64,000 bases of DNA from Mogibacterium sp. Lineage in GTDB: Bacteria > Bacillota > Clostridia > Peptostreptococcales > Anaerovoracaceae. Under the pieces are notes generated by a model. It searched no databases. It was not told the origin of the DNA and saw nothing but the letters and a program-made list of their open reading frames with translations. Location of the stretch: positions 62,001 to 126,000 of the forward strand of contig JAFRCS010000016.1 in the NCBI GenBank assembly GCA_017404265.1, written 5' to 3'. Within the stretch, counting starts at the first letter, position 1. Each line of letters begins with the position of its first letter. This document shows positions 27,310 to 36,002 of this stretch, piece after piece. The position numbers and the translations under genes were made by a program.

Positions 27310-28019
27310 TGGGTACGGTACTTACAGTTGACAACATCAACGTTTACTACGGAGCCATCCATGCCCTCAAGGGCATATCGCTCGACGTAAACAGAGGAGA
27401 GATAGTGACGCTTATCGGAGCCAACGGCGCCGGCAAGTCTACAACTCTTCATACGATTTCCGGACTGCTCCGAAGCAAGACGGGAGACATCGAATTCCTG
27501 GAAAGCTCCATAGCCCACACTCCCGCACACAAGATAGTCGCGATGGGCATTTCGCATGTTCCTGAGGGCAGACGAATATTCCAGGGCCTGACTGTAGAGG
27601 AGAACCTGCAGATGGGAGCTTTCGTAACAAAGAAGGACCGCATCGCTCATAACCTTGAATATGTATATGAGCAGTTCCCTAGGCTCAAGGAGAGGACCTC
27701 GCAGATAGCGGGCACACTCTCAGGCGGTGAGCAACAGATGCTGGCCATGGGAAGGGCGCTGATGTCCGACCCGGAGCTGCTGATGCTGGATGAGCCGTCG
27801 ATGGGACTTGCTCCTATCCTTGTTGACCAGATCTTTGATATCATCAAGAACCTCAACAAGGCCGGCACTACCATCCTTCTGGTAGAGCAGAACGCGCAGA
27901 TGGCGCTTTCTGTAGCCGACAGGGCATACGTCATCGAGACGGGACGCATCACCCTCTCGGGCACGGGCAAAGAACTTGCCCAGTCCGAGGAGGTCAAAAA
28001 GGCGTACCTGGGCGGCTAA
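27306..28019 (+). CDS. livF: Branched-chain amino-acid ABC transporter ATPase LivF
   Basis: This 237-aa second ATPase has Walker A G-A-N-G-A-G-K-S-T, signature L-S-G-G-E-Q-Q, Walker B L-L-M-L-D-E-P and S-M-G-L-A-P in the D-loop region, all standard for LivF. Two adjacent ATGs (27306 and 27309) follow AGGAGGGTG; the second is better spaced, and the first overlaps the livG stop. A rho-independent terminator 24 nt downstream ends the operon. Confidence 0.95.
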   Translation: MMGTVLTVDNINVYYGAIHALKGISLDVNRGEIVTLIGANGAGKSTTLHTISGLLRSKTGDIEFLESSIAHTPAHKIVAMGISHVPEGRRIFQGLTVEENLQMGAFVTKKDRIAHNLEYVYEQFPRLKERTSQIAGTLSGGEQQMLAMGRALMSDPELLMLDEPSMGLAPILVDQIFDIIKNLNKAGTTILLVEQNAQMALSVADRAYVIETGRITLSGTGKELAQSEEVKKAYLGG

Positions 28020-28042
28020 ATATTCATTCAATCTTCATCAAA

Positions 28043-28070
28043 GGAGCGGCTCTGCCGCTTCTTTGTTTTT
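28043..28070 (+). terminator. Terminator of the liv operon
   Basis: AGCGGC (28045-28050), a TCT loop and GCCGCT (28054-28059), extended by G-T and G-C pairs, followed by TTTGTTTTT. Confidence 0.9.
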
Positions 28071-28078
28071 GTTATTTG

Positions 28079-28087
28079 TGATATTAT
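28079..28087 (+). promoter_or_regulatory. Candidate extended -10 promoter of the lipoprotein gene
   Basis: TG-A-TATTAT (hexamer 28082-28087) lies 37 nt upstream of the start codon. The -35 position falls in the U-tract of the liv terminator (TTCTTT). Confidence 0.45.
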
Positions 28088-28124
28088 TGTCGGGTATAAA
28101 GTTGAAAAAAGGGGGTCATTATTA

Positions 28125-28715
28125 ATGCTCACAAAGAAAAGATCACCGCTTCTTTCGCTAATGCTGATCATCGCAATGATGCTCATGCTTGTTTCGTGCG
28201 GCGGAAAAGGCGACGATCCCGGACAATCTGCTGAACCCGCAGAAACAGAAGAAAGCACAACTCAAAGCGCGGAAGTCATCAAGACGCTTGAGGAAATCGA
28301 TACGGAGGACATGATGGACATTCCGCTCCAGATCAAATCGATAACTCTCTACGATGACGGCACGCTTAAGATAGTCCCTGTAGAGGATCTCCTGAAAAAC
28401 GCCGAGACCAACAATGAGGTAGTTGACGGTGCGGTCTATCCGTTTACGGACAGCGGCAAAGTAAAGGATTTCTATCTCGTCAGGTTCGGCAACGGAGGAT
28501 TCAGAACTCTCATATGCCTTATGGATGACGGTACGCTTTCTGCCCTCAGCGCCAACGAGCTGATAGAGGATCATATCTTCATAGTCATGGACAGGCTTAC
28601 GGGCAGGGAAAACTATGTCAATGTAAAGGAAGTCACGTACGATGACGCGTTCGGAGTCATTGGTATCACTGAAGACGATGAAGAAATAGACCTTGATTTC
28701 AGTCTGGATTTCTAA
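28125..28715 (+). CDS. Putative lipoprotein of unknown function
   Basis: This 196-aa protein has a lipoprotein signal: basic start, hydrophobic core and lipobox M-L-V-S-C with cysteine 25, followed by a Gly/Asp and Glu/Ser/Thr-rich linker (~26-58). The mature domain (~60-196) is rich in beta-prone stretches and acidic residues and repeats a D-D-G-T-L motif (K-I-V and S-A-L contexts) at ~87 and ~136. I do not recognise a family. It has its own promoter and a G-rich ribosome binding site and stands alone between the liv operon and xpaC. Confidence 0.8.
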   Translation: MLTKKRSPLLSLMLIIAMMLMLVSCGGKGDDPGQSAEPAETEESTTQSAEVIKTLEEIDTEDMMDIPLQIKSITLYDDGTLKIVPVEDLLKNAETNNEVVDGAVYPFTDSGKVKDFYLVRFGNGGFRTLICLMDDGTLSALSANELIEDHIFIVMDRLTGRENYVNVKEVTYDDAFGVIGITEDDEEIDLDFSLDF

Positions 28716-28733
28716 CGTAATCAGGCATACTTG

Positions 28734-28742
28734 TGATATACT
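28734..28742 (+). promoter_or_regulatory. Candidate extended -10 promoter of the xpaC-telA operon
   Basis: TG-A-TATACT (hexamer 28737-28742) lies 48 nt before the xpaC-like start codon. No strong -35 is visible. Confidence 0.5.
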
Positions 28743-28790
28743 ATAAACGGGTTATTTTGGACTGTGCCGTTTGGCGCGAAAGGAACATAA

Positions 28791-30395
28791 ATGGCAGTAC
28801 AAGCATTGGATCAGCACAAAGCGATCACGGACTGGTTTGAAACTGACTTCAAGGAAGCAGCAAAAGCCACTACGAAGACTTCGAGACTTGAAGACGGCAG
28901 GCTGAGTTACAGCTTTTCAGTCGTCAACGGGTCGGGCTTTGATTTTGACAGATTCTCTTTCAAGATCAAAGTCATCGACAAGACCAATAACAGGGAGATA
29001 GGCACCGCGAAAATCAACGCGGGCAAATGGGCTGACGGCGAGAGAAAGAATTTCAAATCGCGTCTCGCGATCCCGGCTGAAGCGAAGAGCCTGTCTTTCG
29101 TGATGTACTCGAATTCACTCGACTATGAGGCTTCTCCTGCGGGAATGGTCCAGCCGGCCGGCAAAGACCTTAGCGACGCGCTCAGAGACATGGGCGACGC
29201 GCTTTCGGGTTCTGACGGAAGCGGCGGCGTGTTCGGAGAACTCTTCGGCACCGGCGGCATGCCTCAGGGCACTACCGTAACGAAGACCACCACGACCAAG
29301 ACCGTGAACGGAAAGACTACAAAAACGACAACGACTACAACGACACGTCCGGCAAGCACTTCTACTACACGCACAAGGACCACCAGCCAGACGCCTCAGC
29401 GTCAGAGCAGCAGCGCCAGACCGGCAAGCCAGGGAGGCTCTTTTACACAGCGACGCACCGAAAAGATGCTCAACAAGAAGAGACTCGGTAAGTCCGGATG
29501 GACCATGGCCTCTCTTATCACGGGGCTGCTCTTCCTGATGTCCGCGGCCGGATCAACAGATACTCCTGAGATGAGGCTGGCGTTTGGCGCAGTGGGAGTC
29601 ATTCTTCTAGCCATTGCCGGAGTAATGAAGCTGGTTCTCAGCACAAGGGCCAAGAGGATAAGGACTTACGAAGCAAAGATCAACAAGAAGGGCAACACTT
29701 CGATCGACGATCTCGCCGCTTACGTAGGAAAGCCTTTCAGCAAGGTCGCTGATGATCTTCAGGCTATGATAGCCGACGGCTTCTTCCCAGAGGCGTATGT
29801 AGACATAAACAACAGACTCCTCGTAATGACGCGCAACGGCGAGCCTATCGAGTCGGTAGAGAGATCCGCCGCTGAGAACAAGAAGGCAAGACGCAAGGCC
29901 GGACGTGAAGGAATGGCTCCTGAGTCGCTCGACGATCTCATTGCCATGACGGATGACACAGAGATCAAGGGCAAGCTCAAATCACTCCGCACTATCACAA
30001 AGAAGATAGACGCGAGAGTCGAGGAAGTGCCTGAACTCGAGAAGCAGGTCAAGGACTTCAGAGAGAAATACTATCCGGAAGTCGTCAGGCTTACAGACCA
30101 GTACAACGAGAAGATCGCGGACATGGGCAAGATAAACGCAGAGAAACCGAAAGAGGAAGTCACAATGGACGCTTCCGGAGCTCCTGTGCTCAACACCAAT
30201 CCTAATTATCTTGAGGAGCAGGCAGCCGCGATCAAGACGCAGCTCATCAGCCTCATCGATTCCGTTACTGAGGCTTCAGAGAACCTGCTTGAAAGACTCC
30301 ATGAAGATGATATCATGGACATCACCACAGACATACAGAGACTGCAGACCACGCTTGCAAGCAAGGGCCTGCTGGATTCCGATTTCGATATCTAA
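28791..30395 (+). CDS. xpaC: XpaC-family membrane protein with N-terminal extension and Thr-rich linker
   Basis: This 534-aa protein carries an XpaC-type region ('5-bromo-4-chloroindolyl phosphate hydrolysis' family, a label from an old screen rather than a proven activity), and telA follows after 26 nt, as in Bacillus. Residues ~25-115 form a beta-rich domain resembling FxLYD modules. Residues ~160-200 are low-complexity Thr/Lys. Two transmembrane segments lie at ~238-257 and ~262-285. A small winged-helix-like segment (~300-350) and a long helical C-terminus follow. With no signal peptide, both ends should be cytoplasmic. The pair is linked to tellurite and cell-envelope stress; its molecular role is not established. 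Confidence 0.8.
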   Translation: MAVQALDQHKAITDWFETDFKEAAKATTKTSRLEDGRLSYSFSVVNGSGFDFDRFSFKIKVIDKTNNREIGTAKINAGKWADGERKNFKSRLAIPAEAKSLSFVMYSNSLDYEASPAGMVQPAGKDLSDALRDMGDALSGSDGSGGVFGELFGTGGMPQGTTVTKTTTTKTVNGKTTKTTTTTTTRPASTSTTRTRTTSQTPQRQSSSARPASQGGSFTQRRTEKMLNKKRLGKSGWTMASLITGLLFLMSAAGSTDTPEMRLAFGAVGVILLAIAGVMKLVLSTRAKRIRTYEAKINKKGNTSIDDLAAYVGKPFSKVADDLQAMIADGFFPEAYVDINNRLLVMTRNGEPIESVERSAAENKKARRKAGREGMAPESLDDLIAMTDDTEIKGKLKSLRTITKKIDARVEEVPELEKQVKDFREKYYPEVVRLTDQYNEKIADMGKINAEKPKEEVTMDASGAPVLNTNPNYLEEQAAAIKTQLISLIDSVTEASENLLERLHEDDIMDITTDIQRLQTTLASKGLLDSDFDI

Positions 30396-30421
30396 TAGTT
30401 AGTTAAAATAAGGAGGACAAG

Positions 30422-31663
30422 ATGGCAGATTATGAACTTACCCCTGAAGCTGTAGTAGACGCAGCAGAGACACAGGCGGCAGTACTCGAGGCAGAAGTAC
30501 AGGAAGTTGCGGCGCAGGCTGCGGCTATCGATGTAGCACCGGCGATCGACTTCGCTCCTGAATTCACTCAGGTAGAGGAGAAGAAAGAGGATACGCTTTC
30601 AAAGTTCACACCTGATGAGCAGAGACAGATCAGGGCGGTTGCCGACAAGATCGATATCAAGGACAGCAACGCGGTCCTGAGCTATGGAGCGACGGCACAG
30701 CGCAAGGTCTCCGATTTCGCTGACGGCGCTCTCGAGAGCGTAAGAGCCAAGGATATGGGAGAGACAGGTCAGGTACTGACATCCCTGCTCGTAGAGCTCA
30801 AGAGCAACAGCGAAGAAAAGAAGAGCTTCCTCGGCAAGCTGTTCGGCAGCGCTGAGAAGAATTTCGAGAGACTCAAAGCCCAATACAGCACAACAGAGGC
30901 CAACATCGACAGACTCGTCAAACTGCTTGAAGGTCATGAAGAGCAGCTCCTCAAGGACATCGCTCAGCTCGACAAGCTCTATGACAAGAACAAACTCTAC
31001 TTCAAGGAAGTTTCGATGTACATCGAAGCCGGCAAGCTGGCTCTTGAGAAGGCAAAGAACGTTACTCTCCCTGAACTCGAGGCAAAGGCTAAAGAGACAG
31101 GCGCGGTAGAGGACGCACAGGCTGCACAGGATTATGCAGACATGATCACGAGATTCGAGAAGAAGATCTACGACCTCGAACTTTCCAGAACAGTATGCCT
31201 GCAGACAGCTCCTGAGATCAGAATGGTACAGAACTCCGACACCATCATGTCCGAGAAGATCCGCTCCACCATCGTGAATGTCATCCCTATGTGGAAGACA
31301 CAGATGGTGCTGGCGCTCAACAATTACCATACACAGAAGGCCATTGAGGCTCAGCATGCAGTCACAGAGGCTACAAACGAGATGCTCAAGAAGAACGCTG
31401 ACGCTCTTCACCAGAGCACCGTTGAAACAGCAAAGGCCAGCGAGAGAGGCATCGTCGACATCGAGACACTTCAGCACACAAACGAGCAGCTGATCACAGC
31501 CCTCGACGAGATCAAGCAGATCCAGGAGGACGGCAGGGTCGCAAGAGCCGAGGCCGAGAAGGAACTCGCAAGGATCGAGCAGGAACTCAAGGACAAGATG
31601 CTTGGTATCGCTGCAAACGCGAAGTGGACAGGCGAGGACATCGCTTCTACAAGAACTGAGTAA
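30422..31663 (+). CDS. telA: TelA-family toxic anion resistance protein
   Basis: This 413-aa protein is cytoplasmic and almost entirely alpha-helical. The N-terminal ~65 residues are Ala/Glu-rich and variable; the TelA core follows (F-L-G-K-L-F-G near residue 138, L-D-K-L-Y-D-K-N, and a conserved M-W-K-T-Q-M-V-L-A-L segment near 290). TelA genes with xpaC confer tellurite and other anion tolerance in several bacteria, and are co-expressed with envelope-stress systems. The ribosome binding site is AAGGAGG. The nuclease gene follows after 6 nt. Confidence 0.92.
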   Translation: MADYELTPEAVVDAAETQAAVLEAEVQEVAAQAAAIDVAPAIDFAPEFTQVEEKKEDTLSKFTPDEQRQIRAVADKIDIKDSNAVLSYGATAQRKVSDFADGALESVRAKDMGETGQVLTSLLVELKSNSEEKKSFLGKLFGSAEKNFERLKAQYSTTEANIDRLVKLLEGHEEQLLKDIAQLDKLYDKNKLYFKEVSMYIEAGKLALEKAKNVTLPELEAKAKETGAVEDAQAAQDYADMITRFEKKIYDLELSRTVCLQTAPEIRMVQNSDTIMSEKIRSTIVNVIPMWKTQMVLALNNYHTQKAIEAQHAVTEATNEMLKKNADALHQSTVETAKASERGIVDIETLQHTNEQLITALDEIKQIQEDGRVARAEAEKELARIEQELKDKMLGIAANAKWTGEDIASTRTE

Positions 31664-31669
31664 CAGGTA

Positions 31670-32746
31670 ATGTCAGATAAAGACCGTAAAGACAGAAATA
31701 AAACAGAGAAGAGCCGGAGGAGTCCGGCTCTTGCTCTATTGCTTGTACTGCTGATAGCGGCGGCATTCTTTGTGATGTCCGATGTGCCGTTCATCAAGAG
31801 TGCCAGAGACGCCGTGATGGAGAAGCTCGGTTATGAATCGATAGAGCCGGGTGATGAATCAGAAAACGGCGGCAATGAGAACGGCAGTAGCAATAAGAAT
31901 GGAAATGGCAGCAGCTTCAGCGGCGAACTTGACGCGTCTTCGCTTCCTGAATGGGATGGGAATCATTATGTACAGGTGAATGGCAATGTACCTGAATTCC
32001 CTGATGAGGTATATGAACGTGCCGGACTTGTAAAAGATGGCGATGGCTGGAAGACCAAGGGCAACCTGCTTGGCACCGTCGACTCAAATAAGCTTACGCC
32101 ATATGAGTACTACGGAAGTCTTGACAGCCTTGGCAGATGTACGTACGCATACGGATGCCTGGGCAGGGAAACCATGCCTGAAGAAGGCGTCGAGCGCGGT
32201 GACATTTCTTCCGTACATCCGTCAGGCTGGGCAAAGGCGCAGAACTGGGAGCGCTGCCACCTGATAGCATGGGCTCTATCCGCGGAGAACGCCAATCCGT
32301 CCAATCTTATCACGGGCACACATTATCTGAACTACGACGGGATGAGACCTCTTGAGGAGGAGGTAGAGCATTACATCTGGAACACTGGAGACCATGTGCT
32401 TTACATGGCTAAACCATGGTTTGCCGGGGATGAACCGGTGGCCAGAGGAGTGCAGCTGACAGCTGTCTCTCTTGAGGACGGCGGCGAGGGCATATCGTTC
32501 AATGTTTATTGTTTCAATGTGACGCCAAACGCTGAGATAGATTACAAGACGGGAATAGTGACAACAGAAGAGCAGGCGGTACAGGAGGCCAGATTGTATG
32601 TTATAAATAAGCGTTCAAAGGTATTCCACTATCCGACTTGCGAGGGTGCGCAGAGCATATCTCCGCATAACCGCGAAGAAGTAACGGCGACCCGCGTCGA
32701 ACTCACTTCGCAGGGGTATACGCCTTGCGGGTACTGCGAGCCATGA
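31670..32746 (+). CDS. Secreted DNA/RNA non-specific endonuclease with C-terminal Cys-rich module
   Basis: This 358-aa protein has an N-terminal membrane anchor or signal (~18-40), a Gly/Asn/Ser-rich linker (~60-85) and a beta-beta-alpha-metal nuclease domain of the EndA/streptodornase kind. The catalytic motif reads E-R-C-H with H197 (DRGH in classic members), followed by N-L-I-T-G-T-H-Y-L-N. The last ~45 residues form a small module with H-Y-P-T-C and C-G-Y-C, a likely Zn site seen at the ends of other secreted nucleases. It probably degrades extracellular DNA. Its start is 6 nt after telA. Confidence 0.88.
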   Translation: MSDKDRKDRNKTEKSRRSPALALLLVLLIAAAFFVMSDVPFIKSARDAVMEKLGYESIEPGDESENGGNENGSSNKNGNGSSFSGELDASSLPEWDGNHYVQVNGNVPEFPDEVYERAGLVKDGDGWKTKGNLLGTVDSNKLTPYEYYGSLDSLGRCTYAYGCLGRETMPEEGVERGDISSVHPSGWAKAQNWERCHLIAWALSAENANPSNLITGTHYLNYDGMRPLEEEVEHYIWNTGDHVLYMAKPWFAGDEPVARGVQLTAVSLEDGGEGISFNVYCFNVTPNAEIDYKTGIVTTEEQAVQEARLYVINKRSKVFHYPTCEGAQSISPHNREEVTATRVELTSQGYTPCGYCEP

Positions 32747-32769
32747 CACTATTGTTTTTACTTGTTTTT

Positions 32770-32791
32770 AAGCACCCGGAAGGGTGCTTTT
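32770..32791 (+). terminator. Terminator after the nuclease gene
   Basis: AAGCACCC (32770-32777), a GGAA loop and GGGTGCTT (32782-32789) form a perfect 8-bp stem that runs into TT. Confidence 0.88.
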
Positions 32792-32794
32792 AGA

Positions 32795-32824
32795 TTGACC
32801 GCACAGGCGGTTAGTTGATAAAAT
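32795..32824 (+). promoter_or_regulatory. Promoter of the oligosaccharide ABC transporter operon
   Basis: TTGACC (32795-32800), an 18-bp spacer and an extended -10 TG-A-TAAAAT (hexamer 32819-32824). The start codon is about 80 nt downstream of the predicted start site. No inverted repeat typical of a LacI operator is evident. Confidence 0.75.
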
Positions 32825-32911
32825 TTATAAGTATTCTTTATTGGAATAGCTTTATATGTTATCGCTAAAACTTTTGCAGTTATTGGAGAGCAATATAGGA
32901 GGTAAAAACTT

Positions 32912-34210
32912 TTGAAGAAAAAACTCAAAAGAACAGTTGCTCTGTTGACAGTGCTGGCGATGTCCGTACTGCTTCTGGCAGGCTGCGGCGGGTCCTCCGG
33001 CGGTGAAGAAGCCCCTTCGGGAAACACCAATGGAATCACGGTCTTCAACTCAAAGATGGAGATCCAGGATCAGCTGCTCCAGATGGCAGAAAAGTATGAG
33101 GCGGAGACAGGTGTCCACGTAGAGGTTTATTACTCAAGTGACACGGTCTCGGCTCATATGGCAACAAGGTACGCATCAAACAACCCGTACACACTGTCGA
33201 TGGTAGACGCCAAGGATATCTATTCCCTGGCTGAAGAGCACGCTATTCCTCTCGATGATGAGGAATGGGTAAAAGACACGGGTTATGCGATCAGTATTGG
33301 CGGTCATGTATACGGATTCCCTGTTTGCGTAGAAGCAAGGGGCATCATCTACAACGCCGACGCGATCAAGAAAGTTACAGGCAAGGACTTTGATCCTGAG
33401 CAGTACAAGACACTGACAGCGTGGAAGGGACTGATCGAAGAACTCAAGAAGGGCGGAATGGAATCGCCTACGGGAGTCATGAAAGAAGACTGGTCACTCG
33501 GAGCCCACTATCTTGCTCAGGTCTACGAAGAACAGGATGATCCTGACGCATTCCTTATGGATCTCAGCGCAGGAAAAGTCAAACTTATGGAGAACGAGAA
33601 GTTCAACTCCCTCATGGACACATTCGATGTTCTGATGGAAAACAACTACGCCAAGGCAAGCGCCATCTCTGCAGAGCGTGAGATCTCCGAGAAGAAGCTG
33701 GCAGAAGGCGAGATCGCGTTCATGTTCGGCGGTAACTGGGACTGGTCGCAGATCAACCAGTTTGACTACACAGAGAACATGGGCATGATGCCTGTTCCTC
33801 AGGATCTTGATGACGGAATGAACGAGATGCTGGTTGGCGGAGGATCGAAGTACTTCTTCATCGACAATTCCTCCAACACATCGGAAGAACAGAGACAGCA
33901 GGCCAAGGATTTCCTCAACTGGCTTATCTACAACGAGAATGGACAGTCATTCCTCGTTAACGACTGCGCTCTTGTTCCTGCGTTCTCGAACATCGAACTG
34001 CCAATCAGCGATCCGCTTGGCGCTTCGGTAAGCAAGTACACCAACGCCGGCAAGTTGATCCCTAACTACAACTACATGCCTGACGATCACTACGCTATCC
34101 TCGGAGCCATGTTCCAGAAGTATCTGGCCGGCATCAGCGATCGCGAAGGATTCGCCAAAGACGTTGAGACGTACTGGCACACAAAGACTCTGACAAGCCA
34201 CTCAGAATAG
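32912..34210 (+). CDS. Sugar ABC transporter substrate-binding lipoprotein
   Basis: This 432-aa family 1 extracellular solute-binding protein has a lipobox L-L-A-G-C with cysteine 25. The fold is recognisable from Y-E-A-E-T-G-V-H-V near residue 55, Y-G-F-P-V near 134, a mid-protein G-E-I-A-F-M-F-G-G-N-W segment, and a C-terminal A-K-D-F-L-N-W-L. It should capture an oligosaccharide; the adjacent alpha-galactosidase and sucrase point to raffinose-type sugars or sucrose. The start is TTG 32912, fixed by AGGAGG at 32897-32902. It is the first gene of its operon. Confidence 0.92.
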   Translation: MKKKLKRTVALLTVLAMSVLLLAGCGGSSGGEEAPSGNTNGITVFNSKMEIQDQLLQMAEKYEAETGVHVEVYYSSDTVSAHMATRYASNNPYTLSMVDAKDIYSLAEEHAIPLDDEEWVKDTGYAISIGGHVYGFPVCVEARGIIYNADAIKKVTGKDFDPEQYKTLTAWKGLIEELKKGGMESPTGVMKEDWSLGAHYLAQVYEEQDDPDAFLMDLSAGKVKLMENEKFNSLMDTFDVLMENNYAKASAISAEREISEKKLAEGEIAFMFGGNWDWSQINQFDYTENMGMMPVPQDLDDGMNEMLVGGGSKYFFIDNSSNTSEEQRQQAKDFLNWLIYNENGQSFLVNDCALVPAFSNIELPISDPLGASVSKYTNAGKLIPNYNYMPDDHYAILGAMFQKYLAGISDREGFAKDVETYWHTKTLTSHSE

Positions 34211-34227
34211 GAAAGGAGGACTGAATA

Positions 34228-35106
34228 ATGGAAAGAAACACAATGGCTTATAAGTCAAAACAATTCCTTATGTTTGCAGGTCCGGCTCTCATCCTGTTCT
34301 GCATGGTCATCATCATTCCGTTCATCTACGGACTGTTCCTGACCTTCACCAGCTGGGACGGAGTCAGTGCTGAAAAGCCTTTCGTAGGCTTCGCAAACTA
34401 TGTATCCGCTTTTAAAGACGCGTATTTCTGGTCGGCGATCGGCAGAACGATCATCTACTCGGCGTTCGCCGTGGTATTCGTCAACGTCGTCGCTTTCTTG
34501 CTCGCTTACATGGTAACGAGCGGTGTAAAGGGCCAGAACTTCTTCCGTGCCGGATTCTTCATTCCTAACCTGATCGGCGGAATCGTACTTGGTTATGTCT
34601 GGAAGTTCGTCTTCAACCGCGCGTTCGTAGCTATCGGAGAGGCGATCTCCGGAGGGACGGTGCCGTCTCTGCTATCTACGACCGGAGGTGCGATGTTCTG
34701 CTTGATACTGGTATCAGTCTGGCAATACGCGGGCTACATGATGCTGATTTATGTAGCCGGATTCATGAGCGTATCCGACAGTCTCAAGGAAGCGGCCATG
34801 ATCGACGGCTGCACTCCTTCACAGGCGATGCGCAATGTGACGATCCCTCTGATGAGGACGTCATTCACAACCTGTATCTTCCTGAGCATTACGAGATGCT
34901 TCGTAGTGTACGATGTCAACCTGTCATTGACAAAGGGCGAGCCGTTCTTCAGCTCCGTAATGGCAGCCATGCACGTATACAACAAAGCGTTCACGTATAA
35001 GGATTACGGCACAGGCCAGGCTGAAGCTCTCATCCTGTTCATCGTCTGCGCGATAATCGGAATCACTCAGGTATATGTGAGCAAGAAAGGGGAGGTGGAA
35101 GCATAA
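34228..35106 (+). CDS. Sugar ABC transporter permease (MalF type)
   Basis: This 292-aa membrane protein has six transmembrane segments. The conserved cytoplasmic EAA motif reads E-A-A-M-I-D-G-C near residue 190, followed by R-N-V-T-I-P-L. It is the first permease half of the sugar importer. The ribosome binding site is AAAGGAGGA. Its stop overlaps the start of the second permease gene (TAATG). Confidence 0.93.
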   Translation: MERNTMAYKSKQFLMFAGPALILFCMVIIIPFIYGLFLTFTSWDGVSAEKPFVGFANYVSAFKDAYFWSAIGRTIIYSAFAVVFVNVVAFLLAYMVTSGVKGQNFFRAGFFIPNLIGGIVLGYVWKFVFNRAFVAIGEAISGGTVPSLLSTTGGAMFCLILVSVWQYAGYMMLIYVAGFMSVSDSLKEAAMIDGCTPSQAMRNVTIPLMRTSFTTCIFLSITRCFVVYDVNLSLTKGEPFFSSVMAAMHVYNKAFTYKDYGTGQAEALILFIVCAIIGITQVYVSKKGEVEA

Positions 35107-35969
35107 TGACTCAGAACGAAAAGGCTGCTGCAGCCAAGAAGAGAAAACACGCCATTATGATCGTCCTCCTGGTCGTTGTATTCATCCTGTTCATCGCACC
35201 GTTCATTCTGGTGCTGATCAACGTATTCAAGGATCAGGCTGACATCACCGCGAACCCGCTTTCGCTCATAGGCGAGCACGGATTTACAACGAAGAACTTC
35301 CCTGACGCAATGGCAAAGATGGACTTCTTCAATGTATTCAAGAACTCGCTGATCATCACCACATGCGCTACGATACTGACTATCCTCGTATCTGCGATGG
35401 CATCGTTCGTTATCGTACGTAACGGCAAGTGGAAAGCTTGCTCAGCGCTCTTCGCGCTCATGATCGCTTCCATGGTGATCCCGTTCCAGGTACTGATGGT
35501 ACCTCTGGTATCCGTATACGGCGGAGTGTTCGGCATTCTCAACAGCCGTCTCACCCTGATACTGATGCACACGGGCTTCTCTGTATCCATGGCGACCTTC
35601 ATGTTCCACGGAGCGATCCACTCCAATATACCATTGGAACTCGAAGAAGCGGCGCTTATTGACGGCTGTACCAGATGGCAGACATTCTGGAAGATCGTCT
35701 TCCCGCTTCTCAAACCGACAGTTGCCACTGTAGCAATCATAGACGCCATGGCGTTCTGGAACGACTACCTCCTGCCAAGTCTGGTACTTACTGACAAGGA
35801 GATATACACGATCCCGATCGCGACTCAGGCCTTCTACGGAACTTATTCCACGGATATCGGTCTGGTAATGGCAGCGCTGCTGCTGGCCATGCTGCCTATA
35901 CTCATCCTGTATCTCTTCCTGCAGAAGTACATCGTTGCGGGAGTTACTGCAGGAGCGGTAAAGGGCTAA
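35106..35969 (+). CDS. Sugar ABC transporter permease (MalG type)
   Basis: This 287-aa second permease half has six transmembrane segments. The EAA loop is E-E-A-A-L-I-D-G-C near residue 183, followed by K-I-V-F-P-L-L-K-P. A F-N-D-Y-L-x-P-type motif (W-N-D-Y-L-L-P-S) marks MalG-like proteins. Start ATG 35106 overlaps the upstream stop, so translation of the two halves is coupled. Confidence 0.93.
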   Translation: MTQNEKAAAAKKRKHAIMIVLLVVVFILFIAPFILVLINVFKDQADITANPLSLIGEHGFTTKNFPDAMAKMDFFNVFKNSLIITTCATILTILVSAMASFVIVRNGKWKACSALFALMIASMVIPFQVLMVPLVSVYGGVFGILNSRLTLILMHTGFSVSMATFMFHGAIHSNIPLELEEAALIDGCTRWQTFWKIVFPLLKPTVATVAIIDAMAFWNDYLLPSLVLTDKEIYTIPIATQAFYGTYSTDIGLVMAALLLAMLPILILYLFLQKYIVAGVTAGAVKG

Positions 35970-36002
35970 TCATAAGTTTGCAAAGGTAAGAACTGATAAT
36001 CG

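Noticed and set aside
29266..29420. Thr-codon-rich tract in xpaC as a possible phase-variable microsatellite
   Set aside because: The codons vary (ACC, ACG, ACA, ACT) and there is no exact short-period repeat long enough for slippage.
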